This document shows positions 1 through 12,640 of a DNA stretch of 64,000 nt, in pieces. Within the stretch, counting starts at the first letter, position 1. Each line of letters opens with the position of its first letter. The DNA lies in NCBI GenBank assembly GCA_963693365.1, contig CAVNZM010000002.1, positions 6,758,001 to 6,822,000 of the forward strand. The letters are read 5' to 3'. The translations under genes and the position numbers were made by a program. The stretch is from Amoebidium appalachense. Lineage: Eukaryota > Ichthyosporea. A model generated the notes under the pieces. It was not told the DNA's origin, did not search any database, and saw only the letters and a program-made list of their open reading frames with translations.

Positions 1-932
1 ATCGTCGATCACTTTGTGACGCAGCGCGGTGTGGAGCAGGGTACTCAGAAGAAAGCTGTCTGGAGCGAGCCTTTTTCTTGTTAGTACTGCATAACAGTCA
101 AACTCGAGTGTGGATATCTTTGAACACGAGTAGGAGGTTTCCTCTTTGTCGAAGTACTGTTTGTTGTTTTTTTGACAAATAGTATGTTAAGATAGTCGCA
201 GAAGTTCTTTCTTTTTACAATTTTTTTATTGCGGACTGCGGCTCAGAGGAGCTGTCAATGTTAGGCACCTCATAGAATTATGGTCGGATCATTTTTCGAA
301 GCTTGGTGAACATGAATTATTGGCGGCAACTGATCTGAGTGCGAGGTGATGGCGCTTCAAGCTGAGATTGGTCAGGGCCGGAATCGGATCCCTGACAGGT
401 GCATTGTGGGTCGAAAGACGTAGGGCTACCTTTCGTAAAAACGGTTTTTTGCAGTTTCCTTATATGGCTAATCGGATCGAACCGGATTCGATCTGGACCA
501 ATCATAAATACCCCTTGGCAGAGTTTCTCGTTACGACACGTAGGGCTACCTTTCGCGTGTGACAAACGTTGTTCTGCAATGCGGTGATTGGGTAAAACCG
601 CACTAGGTTTCCCGCCAGTCACCGGGGGAGAGATTACGAAAAATTACGATTAACGAAAGACCCCGATACGAATGAGGTTAGGGTGCCGTCGTAACAGCTT
701 TCGTATCAGATGTATAGCATTATAAACGCTCTAAGGCCCCCCAATATCTAACTGTACCTAATTTTTTCAATATTTCTGTTCAAGAACATATCTACAGCGC
801 TTCTCATGAGCAATATCGAACCCTGACAAGTGTCCAGGGCTTGTAATTGTGCGATACCTAATTTGTAAAAACGCGTATTTTGAGTTTTGTGACTGGAGGG
901 GCGTTTTTAGCTGGGCTTGCAGACCCCAAGAA
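1..932. other. No gene recognised; paired 18-bp direct repeat
   Basis: I see no convincing coding region here; short frames on both strands look random. The one structured signal is an exact 18-bp direct repeat at 418-435 and 538-555 (ACGTAGGGCTACCTTTCG), 120 bp apart. A run of 28 C follows at 933-960 and separates this stretch from the duplicated promoter-like segment. Confidence 0.5.
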
Positions 933-971
933 CCCCCCCCCCCCCCCCCCCCCCCCCCCCGTTACGATTTT

Positions 972-1170
972 GGACTTCACTTTCACTTCGATCTCTTAGC
1001 TGTCACGTCAACTTTTTTTTCCTGATTCTTCACCATGGCAGGTATATAAAGGCTTTCGTTTCTTCTTTTTGTGGACTAATTCACTTTCACTTCGATCTCT
1101 TAGCTGTCTTTAACTTTTTTTCCCGATTCTTCACCATGGCAGGTATATAAAGGCTTTCGTTTCTTCTTTT
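972..1170 (+). promoter_or_regulatory. Tandemly duplicated TATA-box promoter segment
   Basis: A segment of about 101 bp is present twice in tandem, roughly 972-1076 and 1078-1170. Each copy has a CTTCGATCTCTTAGCTGT block, a T-rich run, CACCATGGCAGG and a perfect TATATAAA (1043-1050 and 1144-1151) followed by GGC. The second TATA box lies about 116 bp upstream of the point where homology to the retrocopy at 15.1 kb begins. I infer that this is the promoter of the downstream spliced unit. It could also be a plain tandem duplication without function. Confidence 0.5.
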
Positions 1171-1261
1171 TATGATGGGAGGGAGTCCCACTCAGGGGAA
1201 CGTGACTGCAGCGTGTGTGTGGTGTGGCCTGGTGTATTCCTACTGCTGTGAGAGTGTGGGG

Positions 1262-1965
1262 GCATCTCCCTTTCGCGGAGTTTCTTGCTTGAGAAGTGGT
1301 TTCTTCAACGCCCTGGTGGTCCACTGCAACCTATGGTAACTTCTACACGCTGTCTACGCTTCTACGCGACTTATTGGCGGTGGGCGCCTGCTGCAACTTC
1401 TTCAGCTACTTCTGCGCTGCGTGGGTGGAGGGGCGGCTACTTGGTCGTCAGGGAGCTTTCTAAGTGACTGCCAGTCCTTAGCCTCCGGTCGTATGGCAAT
1501 GACCGGGTTTGCTTGCATGCATTCTGTAATTGTGTTTTTCTGTGCGTCCTGCCACAACTAGGCCACCTTATCAGAGAGCTAGATGCAGTTTCTCCGGGTT
1601 ATCTAGGGGCAGGGCCCGTTGGGATTGTTTTTTAGCTCAGATTTGGTCTGCATTGATCTTTTCAGAGGCTGACTTGCTTGCTGTGCCTCGATAGATTTTG
1701 AGGGGGGCCTGTTGGGAAGGAGCAGTAATGATGTCTTCTTGCAGAGTGTGGTCTGGTCAACATCGATGCATACGACTAGTTGGAGCAAACTAGTTTCACG
1801 CATATACGTACACTTACTGTTTTGCCCGCTGGTGTCCTTTAAATTTGTCACTTGTCGCGTTATTTTTATTTCGTAGCTTTGGCTTTTTCAGTTCTATTGG
1901 TGGTTATGTAGCCTGTGGCTGCACGTTGCCTTCATCAACGGATCAATAAACCCGAGTCAAAAGAA
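1262..1965 (+). ncRNA. Two-exon transcription unit, probably non-coding; parent type of the 15.1-kb retrocopy
   Basis: The structure is read by comparison with the processed copy at 15108-15586. Exon 1 is 1262-1490. The intron is 1491-1744, opening GTATGG and closing TTCTTGCAG. Exon 2 starts at 1745 and carries an AATAAA poly-A signal at 1945-1950. The retrocopy lacks exactly 1491-1744, so splicing is shown by the sequence itself. The two copies differ by indels that break every shared reading frame, and the longest frame in exon 1 is about 60 codons. I therefore favour a non-coding RNA or a short-peptide transcript. An A-rich tract follows exon 2 here too, so this copy may itself have been inserted from an unspliced RNA. 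Confidence 0.5.
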
Positions 1966-1975
1966 AAAAAAAAGG

Positions 1976-3655
1976 AACTAGATATCACAGACCATATGGT
2001 ATCGGGACTGAAAAAGGGGAGGATCGATTCTATGGGGATAGATGGGTTTGTGTCAACCCCCGGCCGGTACCTGGTGCAAATCAGAGTACCTAAAACTTTT
2101 ATAATGACTTTATTGATATGCTCAGCAAAGTAGAAGACCGATATCTCGGAGAAGAAAATACAATAGGCCTCACTCTCGGATATGGAGGAGATAACGACTT
2201 AAATAATCATACACCCTAGAAAGTACTCATTAAACATACCGCGGTTCAACAGATCGATAGTCAATAAACGTAACATCGGGATTATCTAAATAAGCCAGTC
2301 TTCTAATTTCTAACGGAATAATCTGAGATAAATATTATTAAATACATCTATCTACGTGTTTACGAGAAAAAGATTCTGCACAAAAGTGGCACAAACATTT
2401 ATGGAAACAAAGGTTACAGCGCCAAAATAAACATTTCCAAGCTATGTCACAAGGAGGGGTTAGAATTGCAAAATCGGTAAGTGTGGTAGGTTTACGAGAG
2501 GAAGGATAAATACCTTACGCGAGGTAAGTAGCTAATTTACACAACGCGTACGATTGTAAAGAAAATAGACGAGTCTCTAATATAAAAAGAAGCACAGGCT
2601 CAAGAGCCCTACCATGATACTCTTTATCACAACGATGAAGCAAAGGATATTGAGTATGAAACCAAGTAACATACTGCTGATAACTAGTAGAAGAGAAAAA
2701 TAAAGGAGATAAGTATTTATAAGGATATCCCGGAATGGGAGACTCTGAGATTTGGGATAGGACATTTCGCACGAACGTTAGAGGGAACAGGTGCTAAAGA
2801 AGGAAAGAATTGCAACAAAGGATGATATAAGAAGGAAGCCTAACCAAATGAAAACAAAAGCGAAGTCCTAATTCATTCATACGCTGGCGCGCCGCGCCGG
2901 GAGGGAGACCAAAAACACTAAACGTATATCCTGTTGTTAAAGGTTGGATTAGCTGCCAGGTAAAGCGTCTGACTCTGGTCTCCACGTTTTCAGGGTAGTC
3001 TATCCTATTTCAGCATAAACCATGTGATACTCAATGATTATCAAACGGTCACCATCCTCGGGAAGTACTGTGTCCGGTAGCCTGAGATATATATATAAGT
3101 ACTAGTTAGTAAACATTATCTAGTACACAAAAATTTTATACCTAACGACCCTTTGTTTCAACTCCTGGGTATCAAACTGTGGTATCATCGACTATAATAG
3201 GATTCTTGTTCGGAATATTGGCCCAAATTCGGGATATGTTCGCAAGGTCCGGCTACATAGCTGCTCTCATGATGATCAGTCAGAGTGCAGCACCGTGACG
3301 GGAGAGCAACCACGGCCCTCCGGCACAGGCTGAACTTGGGCCATTGTTGCAGAGGGCCGTGGAGCAACTCGGGGGCGGCGGCTTGCGGGCGGCCAGACTG
3401 AGTGGTTTGATGGCACGTGAGACAGAAAAGTAGCGCGCTGGGCACCGGGGACCCGCCGATATATCTCTCTCACGGAGTCGGAGTCAGCAGGGCACTCTGT
3501 GCCTACTCGGCCCGTGACTCCTGCAGTCGTTTTTCGTTGGCAGTTTTCTCCCTTCGTTGTGTTGTGAAGGCCGTGGTTCTGAGTCAAGTTAGTAAGTTAG
3601 CCGCCATCCGTGTGTGATTTTGAGAGCCTCGGTTTCTCAACATCTCTCTCCCTCC
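1976..3655. other. AT-rich intergenic stretch without recognised gene
   Basis: Two adjacent minus-strand frames (about 2515-2772 and 2794-2985) give protein-like composition but match no family I recognise and have no extended context. They could be a decayed gene. The 3200-3600 part is more GC-rich, without clear coding signal. Nothing else could be supported. Confidence 0.3.
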
Positions 3656-3659
3656 GGCC

Positions 3660-3835
3660 TAGGCTATCTCTCTCTCTCTCTCTCTCGCTTCCTCGGAGTG
3701 ACTGTCCGCTCCCTCCCTCCCTCCCTCCCTCCCTCCCTCCCTCCCTCCCTCCCTCCCTCCCTCCCTCCTTCTTGCCCTCCCTCCCCGCCCCTCCCTCCCT
3801 CCCTCCCTCCCTCCCTCCCTCCCTCCCTCCTTCCC
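3660..3835. repeat. CT and CCCT microsatellite, left part of an interrupted pyrimidine block
   Basis: A (CT)n run near 3666-3687 passes into (CCCT)n from about 3711 to 3834. The same kind of sequence resumes at 10618, directly after the copia element, so the retrotransposon inserted into one long pyrimidine-rich block. The first five bases of the resumption, TTCCC, duplicate 3831-3835. Confidence 0.9.
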
Positions 3836-4770
3836 TGTTATAATACGTAGTATTTACATATTGTAAGATCTTCTCAGTTCGTGTTATGTTTTCATTCATT
3901 TACTTAATGAAAAAGATGTGCTCCTTGTACGTAAATTATGACATCGATCTCCAGTGTATTTGAGTACTTGTAATCGTGTTGTGTCGGCTATATTCGTGTG
4001 TTTAGATATCGATTACAGCAACTGATTATAGGTACACGAGTCTACCCAGTGAGGGAGACACGTGTACATGTTATGTGTACATGAATATCTTCGGTTATAA
4101 CTGTGTTTTGCTGTTCGTGTTTTCTGTCCTGCTTTCTTTTCTTTTTCCTCTTTCTTCGTCTTTTCTTTTCTCTTTCTTTCTTCTCTTGTTTCCTTTCATT
4201 TAATTATATTTCTCTCTCACTAATATACGTTGAGTAGATTTATATTACTCGTTATGTTTTGATTGGTAGAAAAACACTTAGGTTACACTTTAGCTTGTCA
4301 GGTATGATTCATAGCTTAGTCAACCACTTTTGTTTTGTGTGTTGCCGTACTATATCCAATCAGTGGACTTAGTCAGAAAATGTCTGAGTCTTTGTAGCCG
4401 ATGATAGGTTAGAAACACCACCTCTTTCCTCGTTACTCTTCACCTCTTTTCTTTCTTATAGCTGTGACCTATGGTGTGTGTTCCCGCGTCTCCGGATCTA
4501 TTCGGGAAATAATCAGTTAATTATGATTGGTTATTTTAGACATAGATCTGAATTCCGACTGGTCGGAAATCATGTATGGATTTAACTTAAGGGAATTTCA
4601 GGTATTTATTAGCGATCAAAATAAATTGAGTTTAGTCGTGTCTAAACATTGATGTCTGTTGTGTACACTGCTCCGATCGTTCCGTGTTTTGTTGTTGTGT
4701 GTGTCTGTGGTGTTTTCACACTGCACCACTGTGTCTCTGCTTACATCCTAAATACTTATAGAATTTAACA
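3836..4770 (+). repeat. Copia 5' LTR
   Basis: The terminus TGTTA...TAACA forms the usual short inverted repeat, and the sequence is nearly identical to 9683-10617. The LTR should hold the promoter and poly-A signals. I could not pinpoint a single convincing TATA box in it. Confidence 0.95.
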
Positions 4771-4794
4771 GGTTATGCAGCCCTTTTGCACGCT
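4771..4794 (+). other. Candidate primer binding site, internal initiator-Met tRNA type
   Basis: Directly after the 5' LTR comes GGTTATG (4771-4777), with GCACGCT at 4788-4794. Both blocks are complementary to the anticodon arm and adjoining stem of metazoan-type initiator tRNA-Met. Drosophila copia is known to prime from such an internal tRNA fragment rather than from the CCA end. The middle of the site does not match well, so this is a proposal. Confidence 0.45.
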
Positions 4795-4832
4795 CCCTAC
4801 ACACATCTAGAACTCGCGCTCGTTTTTCAATC

Positions 4833-5591
4833 ATGGATCCAAACAAAACTGGCGTAAACAAAATCACCATGTGGAAAGGTGAAGGGAAGACTGGTCCCGA
4901 TAGCAAAACTACCTATTTTCAATGGGAAATCATTTTTCTCGGCATGATGACCGGCACTAAAGGTGTCCGACTCGTGGATGTTGTCCTTGCTGACAACTAC
5001 GTCCCCCCTACCACCGTCGCGGTTGACGGTGAACCCCCCTTCTATGGCTACGGCACTACCGCGGAACTCAAAGAGGCCCGCAATTGCCTCCTGCTCCATA
5101 TGATACAGAACATCGACCCTTCCGTCCTCACCACCGTTGCCCAGTACCGTATTGGCATGGACCCTGAACGGGCCATGTGGAAATTCCGTCAACACTATCT
5201 CCAAGGCAAACCCGATCAGATCCGCATCCTTCACCGTCAGTGGGATGCCTGTGCCCTTCAGCCCGGTGAATCATTCACCACCTACCTGAGCCGTCTGCAG
5301 ACCATCGTGAACCAGCTCCAGTCTCTCCAAGATGAGTCCATTCACTTCACTCGTCTAGCTGAGAAGTTCTTCAATGAACTCACCACCAGAGACGACCTCA
5401 CCCCTGAGTTCAATCGTCTTATCGAAGACTATCACTTCGGTGATAAGCTATTCCCCGACTTCGAGTCCCTCCATAACCACGTCAAGGGCATCGAGTTACG
5501 TCAAGACCTCAAGATGCAACTCCGGAACAACCGTGCCCACCGTGCCTCCAAGTCCAGCATGGCATTAAATGCCAGTGCTCCCCCCCCGTGA
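4833..5591 (+). CDS. gag: Copia Gag, N-terminal part (252 codons)
   Basis: This is the nucleocapsid precursor of the retrotransposon, which would form virus-like particles in the cytoplasm. The ATG at 4833 is the first after the primer site. The sequence has the features of a copia Gag core, including a W-x-F motif followed by a long helical region (about residues 95-235). It stops at 5589-5591, just after a run of 8 C. The zinc knuckle that normally ends Gag is not in this frame but 200 bp downstream in the other frame. The stop therefore falls inside Gag rather than at the Gag-Pol boundary. Either a +1 frameshift at the C-run or an indel explains this. Confidence 0.85.
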   Translation: MDPNKTGVNKITMWKGEGKTGPDSKTTYFQWEIIFLGMMTGTKGVRLVDVVLADNYVPPTTVAVDGEPPFYGYGTTAELKEARNCLLLHMIQNIDPSVLTTVAQYRIGMDPERAMWKFRQHYLQGKPDQIRILHRQWDACALQPGESFTTYLSRLQTIVNQLQSLQDESIHFTRLAEKFFNELTTRDDLTPEFNRLIEDYHFGDKLFPDFESLHNHVKGIELRQDLKMQLRNNRAHRASKSSMALNASAPPP

Positions 5592-8500
5592 TCTTCCTCG
5601 CCGTGACTTACGCACCCGACTTGACCGTACCTCTGGCACGGACCTCCGAACTCGTCTCTCCCGTCAGCACACCCGATCCCGTTCCCCCCACCGGCCTGCC
5701 TTCCGGTCCACGTCTCGTTCCCCCAGTCGTTCCCGTTTCTCGGGTTCCCGTCGTTCTGATTCCCCGGCTCGTTCTAACACCCCGTCCGTGAAAGAATGCT
5801 CCTACTGCCACGAGCCTGATCACACGATCATCGATTGCCCTGAGCCGAAATGCCGTATGTCCAGACACAACCGTTCCCGTCAAGGCAGTGAGAAATCTGT
5901 CTCCTTTGCTTTCTCGGCATACAATGCTAGCTCCGTCCCCGTGTCCTCCGACCCTGCCTGGGATTCCGGGTGCAACATGACTGTTTGCCCCACCCGTGAG
6001 TTCTTCCATGACCTCACTCCCCTTCCGACACCGACTCCCGTTGCTGCCTTCAATGGCACCCCCGTCTTGGCCACTCACACCGGCCATATCGTCATCAACA
6101 CCACCACCGACCATGGCACTACCACCCTAACCATTGAAGCCTACTACACCCCGTCTGGCCAAGCCTTCCTCATTTCAACATCCCAAGCTGCTGCCGAATA
6201 CATCAAGGGTGATTTGAACGATGCCTCCACTCCGTCATTCCTCTTCGACCGACTCACCGGCCGTCATCTCGTCAACCTCCGTCTACACAACGGTCTGTAT
6301 TACTTCAAGGACTACACCATTCAACCACCCACTCGTCCTGTGGCTCTGGCTGCCACTACCAGTGTTAACCCATCCATCTGGCACCATCGTCTGGGGCACC
6401 GAGCTATGACCAGCATCAAGGACATGGTGAAACACGACCTTGTTATTGGTCTCCCCTCCTCTGTCCTCGACTGTGATGTTCCTGATTGTCATGGCTGCAT
6501 TATGGGTAAGACCACCAAGGCTCCGTTCAGGGGTGACCGTCCTCACTCCAACATCCCCGGTCATGAATGGCATTGGGATTTTTTTGAGCCTACCACAACA
6601 TCGTACGGAGGTTCCAAGGTTGCTCTCGTCACTGTCTGCCGTGCCTCTGGCCTCGTCAAGATCTACCCGATGGCCGACCGTACCACCACCCTGGATATTC
6701 TCACAGCTCACACCAACCTCGTTGCCACCCATGCCCCCTCCAAAGTTGGTGTTTACCACTTCGACTCCGGCTCTGAGTTCACCTCCAAGGATACCCGTGC
6801 TTTTTGCCTCTCCCAGGGCATCAAGGCCAGCTATGCTCCGGTGGACTGCCCTCAACTGAACGGCTATGTTGAACGACGTATGCGGTTCCTCCAAGAGATT
6901 GTCCGTTGCCTCCTCCATCAAGTCCAAGATCAGTCTCTGTCTCCCAAACTGTGGGCTGAGGCCCTCCAACATGCCGCCTACATCATCAACGTCACCCCGT
7001 CCACGACTGCCAATGGTCGTACACCATTCGAGGTTTTCTACGGTGTCAAGCCCGACATCTCCGAGCTCAAAGTGTTCGGTTGCCCTGCCTACACTCACGT
7101 GCCAGCCTCTAAACGGAACAAGCTGGCCCCCACCGTCAAACTCGGCATGTATATCGGCTATGATCTTCAATCACACTGCCACCGGATCTTCAATGCCACC
7201 ACCCATCGTGTCGGCCTCTTCCGTGATGTGATTTTCGACGAATCAGCTTATCTCCCGTCCGACATTCCATCAACCCTTCCGACCCCCGACACCACTGCTA
7301 CCTCGACCACCCCACCCCCCACAGTTGACACTGAAGATGATGTTTGTCTGGTGTACTCTGGCCCCCCTCCTGCCATCGTCGTTCCCCCGACACCCCCCCC
7401 CACCGGCCCCCCTGCCCCCGTGCCCGTCCAGCCTGCCGACCCTCATCCTGCCCCTGGCAACGTCACACCCATCCGACCCGGCTCCCCCGACAACTTCCAC
7501 TCGGCCCCATCCAGCCCGGAGGTTGCCCCCCCTGCACTTCCGAACTTCCAAGTTCCCCCCCCACCGTCTCCACCTACCCCGGTTCCTGCACCCCGTCGTT
7601 CTGCCCGTCTCCAGGGCAAGGTTGGACTTCAAGCCACCACCACCCTGCCAGTCCCCCCCGATCCCCCCATCAACATCGACCAACTACCCAAACTTGTCCG
7701 TCAACTCTGTTCCGGACCCAATGGTGATCAGGTCAAGTCAGCCCTGACTGCTGAGTATCAAGCCTTCGTCGACAAAGACATCTTTGAACTTGTTGACCCT
7801 CCCCCTGGTGCTAACATCGTCGGCTTCAAGTGGATTGTCTCCGAGAAAACTCTCAACTCGGCTGGTGACACCAAGATCAAGGCACGTGGTGTTGCTCAAG
7901 GCTTCAGTCAGCAATACGGTGTTGACTATGAGTTGATTGAGAGCCCTGTCATCCGTCCGGCTGCTCTCCGTGCCATCCTAGCTCTGGCCGTTGTTGAAGG
8001 TCATGACATACATCAACTCGACGTGTCTACGGCCTTTCTCAACAGCCCACTCACCGAGACCATCTACATGAAACAACCCCCGGGATTCATCACCATGGCC
8101 ACACTTGGCAAGGTCTGGAGACTCAAGAAAGCCCTGTACGGCCTCAAGCAAGCCTCCAAGGCTTGGTACGACTTCCTCGACGGCATTCTTCTTGCCCATG
8201 GCCTGACCCGTACTAAGACCGACCCGTGCATCTACCTCCGGTTCTTCCCCAACAACGATGTGGTACGGGCTGGTAACTACGTCGATGACTCCACCATCAC
8301 CAACACCCGGGGTTCTACTGCTGCCAGTGACCTGGCTGCCCACATCAGCAAGATGGCCAGCTGTCGTATGAGTCCATTTGACCGTATGCTCGGTGTTGAT
8401 TTTAATCACTCTGATCCCCATCACCTCCACATGCACCAGAGGTCTTACATCATGGATAACATCCACGACTTCAACCTCACCGATGCCAAGTCCAAGTCTA

Positions 8501-9240
8501 CCCCCATCCCTGCAGGCACCACCGTCTCCCTGGCTGATTGCCCCCCCCAACCGTTCACCGTGCCCTACCGTGAGTTACTCGGCCGTCTCCTCTGGGTGGC
8601 ACGGTGCACACGTCCCGACATTGCCTATGCCATCGGCTTCCTTGGTCGGTTCAGCACCAACCCCGGCAAGACTCACTGGGACCTTCTCCGTCGTGTGGCC
8701 CGGTACCTGCTCGGCACCATTGACCTTGGCATTGACTACAAGTACTCGGCCACCCAGTCCCCCATACTCGAATGCTACACGGATGCTGACTTTGCTGGTT
8801 GTGCCGACAGCAAGAAGTCTACCACCGGCTACATTATCGTGTTTGCTGGTATGCCCGTCATCTGGTACTCCAAGCTCCAGCCCATCACGGCCACCAGCAC
8901 CACTGAAGCTGAGCTGATTGCTCTCAATGCTGGCACCCAAGAAGTTGCTTGGGTCCGTGACCTCTTCAAGGAACTCGGCTGTCCCATGCTTGCTCCGACT
9001 CCGGTGTACTGTGACAACCAGTCGACCATTGCCATCGTCAACTCCACCGGCATCAAGCACCGTACCAAACACATTGCCGTCCGGTATCACAACACCAAGG
9101 ACTACATTGCCAGTGGGGACGTGGTTGTCCACTACGTTGAGTCAGCCCACAACTTAGCTGACATACTCACCAAACCCCTCCCCGGCCCGAGTCATGTCCA
9201 CCATCGTGCTCGACTTTGTTTACCGGATATTGTGGATTGA
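5569..9240 (+). CDS. pol: Copia Gag-Pol polyprotein continuation: knuckle, protease, integrase, RT, RNase H
   Basis: A 1,223-codon frame overlaps gag by 23 bp. Residues 77-90 form a CX2CX4HX4C zinc knuckle. The aspartic protease active site is D132-S-G. A GAG-pre-integrase HHCC-like region (around HHRLGH and CHGC) precedes the integrase core with D337, D399 and E435; the last two are exactly in DX35E spacing. The linker of about residues 565-710 is rich in proline. The reverse transcriptase has the copia hallmarks GFKW, KARGVAQG, QLDVSTAFL and Y904-V-D-D. RNase H carries D1072 and the TEAE motif, and the frame ends with the usual ADILTKPL. There are no internal stops, so the enzyme set looks competent. 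The ATG at 5569 may not be a real start; translation probably arrives by frameshifting. Confidence 0.95.
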   Translation: MPVLPPRDLPRRDLRTRLDRTSGTDLRTRLSRQHTRSRSPHRPAFRSTSRSPSRSRFSGSRRSDSPARSNTPSVKECSYCHEPDHTIIDCPEPKCRMSRHNRSRQGSEKSVSFAFSAYNASSVPVSSDPAWDSGCNMTVCPTREFFHDLTPLPTPTPVAAFNGTPVLATHTGHIVINTTTDHGTTTLTIEAYYTPSGQAFLISTSQAAAEYIKGDLNDASTPSFLFDRLTGRHLVNLRLHNGLYYFKDYTIQPPTRPVALAATTSVNPSIWHHRLGHRAMTSIKDMVKHDLVIGLPSSVLDCDVPDCHGCIMGKTTKAPFRGDRPHSNIPGHEWHWDFFEPTTTSYGGSKVALVTVCRASGLVKIYPMADRTTTLDILTAHTNLVATHAPSKVGVYHFDSGSEFTSKDTRAFCLSQGIKASYAPVDCPQLNGYVERRMRFLQEIVRCLLHQVQDQSLSPKLWAEALQHAAYIINVTPSTTANGRTPFEVFYGVKPDISELKVFGCPAYTHVPASKRNKLAPTVKLGMYIGYDLQSHCHRIFNATTHRVGLFRDVIFDESAYLPSDIPSTLPTPDTTATSTTPPPTVDTEDDVCLVYSGPPPAIVVPPTPPPTGPPAPVPVQPADPHPAPGNVTPIRPGSPDNFHSAPSSPEVAPPALPNFQVPPPPSPPTPVPAPRRSARLQGKVGLQATTTLPVPPDPPINIDQLPKLVRQLCSGPNGDQVKSALTAEYQAFVDKDIFELVDPPPGANIVGFKWIVSEKTLNSAGDTKIKARGVAQGFSQQYGVDYELIESPVIRPAALRAILALAVVEGHDIHQLDVSTAFLNSPLTETIYMKQPPGFITMATLGKVWRLKKALYGLKQASKAWYDFLDGILLAHGLTRTKTDPCIYLRFFPNNDVVRAGNYVDDSTITNTRGSTAASDLAAHISKMASCRMSPFDRMLGVDFNHSDPHHLHMHQRSYIMDNIHDFNLTDAKSKSTPIPAGTTVSLADCPPQPFTVPYRELLGRLLWVARCTRPDIAYAIGFLGRFSTNPGKTHWDLLRRVARYLLGTIDLGIDYKYSATQSPILECYTDADFAGCADSKKSTTGYIIVFAGMPVIWYSKLQPITATSTTEAELIALNAGTQEVAWVRDLFKELGCPMLAPTPVYCDNQSTIAIVNSTGIKHRTKHIAVRYHNTKDYIASGDVVVHYVESAHNLADILTKPLPGPSHVHHRARLCLPDIVD

Positions 9241-9461
9241 CCCGACCTACTTCAAGAGTGATTTTCTCATGTGTACTACTTACTTTATCAACATCATTAT
9301 ATCATATGTATTGCCTTTGTGGGTATGCCCACTTAGGGTTTATATATAAGGTTTGACCCGTACCATCACTCTACTCTATCTTTCACTGGTTTAAAACCCA
9401 GTTAATCAAACACCGCCTATACACGTTATATATATTCGTTGTTTTTGCCCCGGTTCCTTCC

Positions 9462-9539
9462 CCCCCCCCCCTCCCCCCCCCCCCTTCCCCCCCCTTCCCC
9501 CCCCCCCCTTCCCCCCCCCCCCTCCCCCCCCCCCCCCTC

Positions 9540-9572
<33 letters not shown>
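9462..9572. repeat. Long imperfect poly-C tract in the copia 3' region
   Basis: About 110 bp of C with single or paired T interruptions lies between the pol stop and the 3' LTR. The 9241-9461 flank holds a TATATA-rich 3' untranslated region. Copies of AGTGGGGA occur at 9618, 9640 and immediately before the 3' LTR. Confidence 0.9.
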
Positions 9573-9574
<2 letters not shown>

Positions 9575-9672
9575 GAAAAGTACACACTTTCATTTTTTTT
9601 TTCCGTTTCTGTTCTCAAGTGGGGAGATTTCACTAGTTCAGTGGGGATATGATAACACAAACTTCAAAGTCT

Positions 9673-9682
9673 TAAGTGGGGA
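9673..9682 (+). other. Copia polypurine tract
   Basis: The bases AAGTGGGGA abut the 3' LTR start (TGTTA at 9683). This is the usual position for plus-strand DNA priming. The same AGTGGGGA followed by TGTT is found at the internal end of the miniature LTR element (40958-40969). Confidence 0.7.
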
Positions 9683-10617
9683 TGTTATAATACGTAGTAT
9701 TTACATATTGTAAGATCTTCTCAGTTCGTGTTATGTTTTCATTCATTTACTTAATGAAAAAGATGTGCTCCTTGTACGTAAATTATGACATCGATCTCCA
9801 GTGTATTTGAGTACTTGTAATCGTGTTGTGTCGGCTATATTCGTGTGTTTAGATATCGATTACAGCAACTGATTATAGGTACACGAGTCTACCCAGTGAG
9901 GGAGACACGTGTACATGTTATGTGTACATGAATATCTTCGGTTATAACTGTGTTTTGCTGTTCGTGTTTTCTGTCCTGCTTTCTTTTCTTTTTCCTCTTT
10001 CTTCGTCTTTTCTTTTCTCTTTCTTTCTTCTCTTGTTTCCTTTCATTTAATTATATTTCTCTCTCACTAATATACGTTGAGTAGATTTATATTACTCGTT
10101 ATGTTTTGATTGGTAGAAAAACACTTAGGTTACACTTTAGCTTGTCAGGTATGATTCATAGCTTAGTCAACCACTTTTGTTTTGTGTGTTGCCGTACTAT
10201 ATCCAATCAGTGGACTTAGTCAGAAAATGTCTGAGTCTTTGTAGCCGATGATAGGTTAGAAACACCACCTCTTTCCTCGTTACTCTTCACCTCTTTTCTT
10301 TCTTATAGCTGTGACCTATGGTGTGTGTTCCCGCGTCTCCGGATCTATCCGGGAAATAATCAGTTAATTATGATTGGTTATTTTAGACATAGATCTGAAT
10401 TCCGACTGGTCGGAAATCATGTATGGATTTAACTTAAGGGAATTTCAGGTATTTATTAGCGATCAAAATAAATTGAGTTTAGTCGTGTCTAAACATTGAT
10501 GTCTGTTGTGTACACTGCTCCGATCGTTCCGTGTTTTGTTGTTGTGTGTGTCTGTGGTGTTTTCACACTGCACCACTGTGTCTCTGCTTACATCCTAAAT
10601 ACTTATAGAATTTAACA
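9683..10617 (+). repeat. Copia 3' LTR
   Basis: It has the same length as the 5' LTR (935 bp), with one substitution noticed by eye. It is followed by the target duplication TTCCC. Confidence 0.95.

Positions 10618-12640
<2,023 letters not shown>

Larger units (their letters stand above)
3836..10617 (+). mobile_element. Full-length Ty1/copia LTR retrotransposon
   Basis: The element has two LTRs of 935 bp (3836-4770 and 9683-10617), both opening TGTTA and closing TAACA, and a 5-bp target duplication TTCCC (3831-3835 and 10618-10622). The domain order protease, integrase, reverse transcriptase, RNase H defines the copia superfamily. I noticed a single LTR difference (T at 4502 against C at 10349), which implies a very recent insertion. 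All catalytic motifs are intact. The one obstacle to expression is a frame change at an 8-C run near 5580-5587. It may be a source of enzymes for the miniature LTR element at 40.6 kb. Confidence 0.95.

Noticed and set aside
1285-1467. 60-codon gene in exon 1 of the retroposed unit
   Set aside because: The retrocopy has indels in this frame and no conserved start; the frame is probably accidental.
2515-2985. Two adjacent minus-strand frames as a gene
   Set aside because: Protein-like but without family match, splice signals or context; left as unannotated sequence.
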